From the NCBI GenBank assembly GCA_914767715.1, contig OU612073.1, positions 22,196,001 to 22,260,000 of the forward strand: a DNA stretch of 64,000 bases, written 5' to 3'. The first letter of the stretch is position 1. Every line of letters starts with the position of its first letter. A model generated the notes under the pieces. The model made no database searches. It saw only the letters and a program-made list of their open reading frames with translations, and had not been told where the DNA came from. This DNA comes from Membranipora membranacea (lineage: Eukaryota; Bryozoa; Gymnolaemata; Cheilostomatida; Membraniporidae). This document shows positions 60,386-64,000 of this stretch, piece after piece. The translations under genes were made by a program, and so were the position numbers.

Positions 60386-62132
60386 GTAACAACAAAGTTC
60401 CTGACAGGGTGTCGCAGGGTAGCGAGACTAGAAATAATGTGAGGTTTTTATGTGATTTAGCTGCTTACATTTCCGTATGAGATAAATTAATTCACTATTG
60501 CAGCCGATTACCAGTCAGACCTGAGCATCACATAAACGTCTTCCTGTGACCACAGGCTGAACACAATCACATATCAACCATAACCTCAGCTATACTGCAG
60601 CTGCTGAATATGGCTGCACTGGCTAACCTCCCTGCTAAAAGGATATTTGTCGATGGCTCTGCGTTCGCCCACCATACTAAGTGGTGTGGTCACTGCACAA
60701 TTTCATTTGTAATACATTGACCAATGCTATGGGGCTAAAGTATCCGCAATAACTCAAAAGGCAAGGTAATGAATGTATATTTATCCATAGATCGTCATAG
60801 GCTTCCTGTCAACTGTACAGGTGGACCAATCAATGTGAGTGTAGTTAGTAAGTGCTGCAGGAACGTTAGTAGCAAAGAGTTCTACATATTTGTGTTAGAG
60901 GTTGAATTTCCGAGCATGGATGCACTAGGGCCACAATTCTTCTCAAGACGTTGACATTTATTTTCCTGCAGCACTGCTACAAATTATCTGTGACAATATA
61001 CAGCTGTTGGACAGGATTGAGAAAACAATAGCATGCGTTCACTTTTCATCATTTTTTATTATTTTTATTTTAATAGCTCTTTCACTGGAAGGCAAATAGT
61101 CAATAGCATCAAGTTATCATGTACTTCATAGATTCTGTAGGTTCGAAAGGATATGAAAATAATCATTATACGAAACATCAGTAGGGTGAAATATCACTGC
61201 TCTTTGCTGCAGTACTGAATTGTGTCAGTGCAAACCACTGAACTCAATCCTGGAACAGCAGCTCACTCATAGCCTTATAATCAGTAACCACTCAATTTAG
61301 GAATACTTACTTGATTTTATGAACTCCTTAATCCTCTAATAATTTAAGTTTATAGATGTCTATGTGATTTGCTATGTGAAATGCTATGTGATTGGCTGTC
61401 CCTAGTAGAGGGTGCCATCTTTACTGTATGACCACGTGACAGTCACCTGACTAAAACCATTACAACAAGATGCATTCTTCCGGATATAATGCAGTCTCTA
61501 ATAAAATATTCATCGATTTATGGATTTGTTTCATAGTGTTTTATTGTTTTATATTATCAAGACAGGCATAAATAAAAGTTGTTATGTTCGAAATAACAAC
61601 CAAATAAAAGAAAAAGACACTCGTTTATACAAATTGTTGCTCACAGAAAATCGATTTTTCTAATAATCAAACATTGCGCAAACTCCAAAAGGCTACTAGG
61701 GACTGAGCTCGATGTCAAATGAAAATTGTGAGAATGTCTATTGGAAAATACATCTCCCTGATTGGAGAATGGTGAGTTGAAAATGCTATTCTAAGAATAG
61801 TACAATTCAATGGTGCAAACATATCACAAAAGGAATAAAAAAAAGCTCAGAAACATCAGAGTGTGTACAAGTTACTCGTATGATAAGAGTGTGAATTTTG
61901 AAAGATCGGTTTTTAGAATGGAACATTTACATATATATATATATAATACATCTAAATCTATCACGTGACGCTGTTGTAAACACATGCAGCATAATTCACA
62001 TTGAAGACACATGCTAGATCTTAACTTCTTCTTAGCGGTGTATTGGCGTCATATCCATCTGGAAATAAATGGATTTTTCATCAGAGCATATTCTTTTATT
62101 ACGGAGAAGTATCGGTGTAAGACTGTCAGCAC

Positions 62133-62311
62133 TTTGTGAGACTGTCACCACCTTGTGATGTGAGACTGTCACCACCTTGTGTGACTGTCACCACCTTTAC
62201 TAGAAGTAATAGTGAGACTGTCACCACCTTTACTAGAAGTAGTAGTGAGACTGTCACCACCTTTACTAGAAGTAGTAGTGAGACTGTCACCACCTTTACT
62301 AGAAGTAGTAG
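62133..62311. repeat. 33-bp tandem repeat
   Basis: Three good copies of GAGACTGTCACCACCTTTAC plus TAGAAGTAGTAGT, preceded by shorter degenerate units (GTGAGACTGTCACCACCTTG). Since 33 is a multiple of three it stays open on the plus strand, but no splice or start context supports coding. It lies in an intron or 3' end of the membrane protein gene. Confidence 0.92.
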
Positions 62312-62524
62312 TATGCTTTTGAAATGCTGCTCAAAGTCAGGAATTTAATGAGATACATGACAGTGACAGATAGGTGTGCAAAACCACTTTCCTTTATCAT
62401 TTGTTTGCATCTACTGCATGACCTGGTACCCAAGACTTTGCCGCATATTGGGACAGTCCACACTTGCCCTGAGACATATTAGTTGCATTGGTTATTGATT
62501 GGTTTGTTCTGTTGTAATACCTAC

Positions 62525-63420
62525 CTTGTTGAATTGCTCGGCATTTGACCATCAATGTTGCGCCATGGATAAACTTTTTGATATTTTCTTTTTTCAAAAC
62601 TGTGTCCTAACACAGCCCGCCTTTTGCGGATATTTTTAAAAGTAGCTGCTCCCACGAAAGCCACTAAGCATAAGACTCCCGTTAGTCCTAAAAGTGTAGC
62701 ACCTAAAACATAATAATTTTAATAATTGCATTCAGTGTCATTCCAACGTATAACAACGGCACTGTGTCACACTATTATATGCACCAGTTTGTCTCACAAA
62801 ATTTACTAAAATGTTGTTACTTATCGACAGTGAGCACTAATATTATTAGATGCTCAAGCTTCTCTTAACAGGCCTTATGTAGTGGAACGGCAGTGATCCA
62901 AAGCTAGAATGTTCAGTTGATGCATGAGAGCCTAAATATCTTAGGTAAAGGTTACACTAAGGAATTCCAAGCCATGTGGAAATTAAAATATTAATTTTGA
63001 ACCAAGGATCAATCAAGTAAACAAAATATTAATTTCGGAATTAGTAATTCAGGTAATTCATCTGACTCAATAAGGTGATGGACTAAATTATTAACTTTAA
63101 CATATTTCATGTTGTTCAATTTTTGACTAAGAATACCTCCCCAGTCTCCTCTGATAGTATTATGACATAGTTGTTAATGTATATTTGGTGATTTGTAAAT
63201 ATTTTCCTTCCTAGAATTAAAATATGGGCACCATGCCACCATGTTGGACATGTCAACGAGGACACAGATAGGACAAGCCACATACGAAGAGTTGCTGCGA
63301 GGTATGATGAGTTCGGATGCGAAATGGTTGCCAGACCAGCATCAAAGCGATGGTATTGTTCAGTGGTTGCATTATATCTCAGTTGCGTTGTAACACTAGC
63401 GGCGGGATACTGAACTAATA
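62525..63420 (-). CDS. Single-pass membrane protein, partial (two exons seen)
   Basis: Exon 63420-63286 encodes ectodomain sequence with two glycosylation sequons (RYNATTEQYHRF, SHPNSSYL). It joins in phase to exon 62702-62525, which holds a transmembrane helix (ATLLGLTGVLCLVAFVGAA) and a basic cytosolic segment (FKNIRKRRAVLGHSFEKRKY then QKVYPWRNIDG). The most likely continuation is the exon at 62058, giving a stop within three codons (STRWI). An alternative donor inside the last exon would give DGYDANTPLRRS. The 5' part is missing; the exon starts in phase 1 after a strong acceptor, so the gene continues upstream, probably past the right edge. The orientation fits a type I protein. No family was recognised. 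Confidence 0.6.
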
Positions 63421-64000
63421 CTAAAAGAAAAGGGATAGAATTTATACGAGATAGTGAGCTCATGTTTTAATTAATGTTTCTATTGTTTTATTGTTTATGC
63501 TATAACTGTAGTTTCTTGAAAAAACAGTTCGGCATAATATTTTATGGAGCAAATAAACAAGCAAGGGCTCAGCCAGACAGTCCTAAGACTATAAGCAAAT
63601 GATAATTTGTATGGCCTTTTCATCTGAAAATGGGTAGGCCTCACCTGTGCTGTTTTATATGGTGTCAAATAGATATTCCTTTGGAACAACTGTCTCATTC
63701 TCTTCAGACCTTGTCTGTTCTAAGTTATCGTCTATCCCATCATTCTTCGCATAGAGCCATAATCGAGTGCTACAATTGAGAAAACAGGAAATCACCAATG
63801 TACCTTGCTTTGTTGGTGGCACCTCTATTTTATGATTGTGCCCTTGGGTTCTATCAAGTTCCTTGTAAAGATATTTTTGCAACATTAACTAACTCAAACT
63901 TTATCGCACCAAAGAGTAAATAGTCCTTGATCGAAAGGAGATATGCATGTATTAGTGTATCGCGTGATCATTGTGCGTAATGTCTGCATCAGTTGAAACA
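63421..64000. other. Right edge, unresolved
   Basis: Minus-strand open stretches at 63655-63885 and 63495-63698 have possible splice sites (a strong acceptor before 63768, a GTGAGG donor at 63636-63641). None joins in phase to the exon ending at 63420. They could be exons of the same or a neighbouring gene; I could not decide. Confidence 0.35.

Larger units (their letters stand above)
59599..62020. other. 3' UTR of the LDLa gene and intergenic region
   Basis: Apart from the SINE and an (AT)n run near 61935, no gene or repeat was recognised. It may include the 3' UTR of the minus-strand membrane protein gene to the right. Confidence 0.5.

Noticed and set aside
60204-60395. 63-codon minus ORF and a possible tRNA-Gly gene
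   Set aside because: Both lie on the SINE; the tRNA-like part lacks a pairing acceptor stem and is followed by a SINE body and A-tail.
62136-62348. 70-codon plus ORF with ETVTTFTRSSS repeats
   Set aside because: Tandem 33-bp repeat keeps the frame open; no other evidence for coding.

Overview
This 64-kb window is nuclear DNA from an animal. It is AT-rich, with multi-exon genes (GT-AG and two GC-AG introns of about 0.1-3.5 kb), non-LTR retrotransposon fragments, a tRNA-derived SINE, small inverted-repeat elements (MITEs) and many minisatellites. The gene families and repeats fit a marine invertebrate such as a cnidarian or sponge, but nothing fixes the phylum. Exon models were built by hand from splice sites and reading phase. 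Every internal junction listed keeps the frame.

Layout: (1) 485-13018, minus: a two-pore channel (TPCN family), 21 exons, running off the left edge only at its C-terminal tail. (2) 17115-26244, plus: a facilitative hexose transporter (GLUT/SLC2A) with two candidate first exons, divergent from the channel. (3) 27131-29332, minus: a complete homologue of the UPF0488/C8orf33 family, tail-to-tail with the transporter. (4) 31188-33923, minus: an ankyrin-repeat protein lacking its first exon. (5) 38323-44290, plus: a nuclear protein with many AT-hooks and a C-terminal BESS motif. (6) 44926-54046, plus: further AT-hook exons ending in a long acidic tail; these are phase-compatible with exon 5 of gene 5, so both may be one locus with alternative 3' ends. 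(7) 56087-59598, plus: a small single-pass membrane protein with LDL-receptor class A modules. (8) 62525-63420, minus: part of a single-pass membrane protein with a glycosylated ectodomain, continuing to the right.

The genes look like an ordinary unlinked neighbourhood (endolysosomal channel, sugar transporter, chromatin proteins, surface proteins), not a pathway. The points most worth following up are: a TPC with an apparently intact calcium-binding EF-hand between its two domains and an acidic residue in filter I; the AT-hook/BESS locus with its possible isoform switch; tandem arrays that multiply splice-signal motifs inside channel introns; and a rich set of very small palindromic elements, one flanked by a perfect 9-bp direct repeat.
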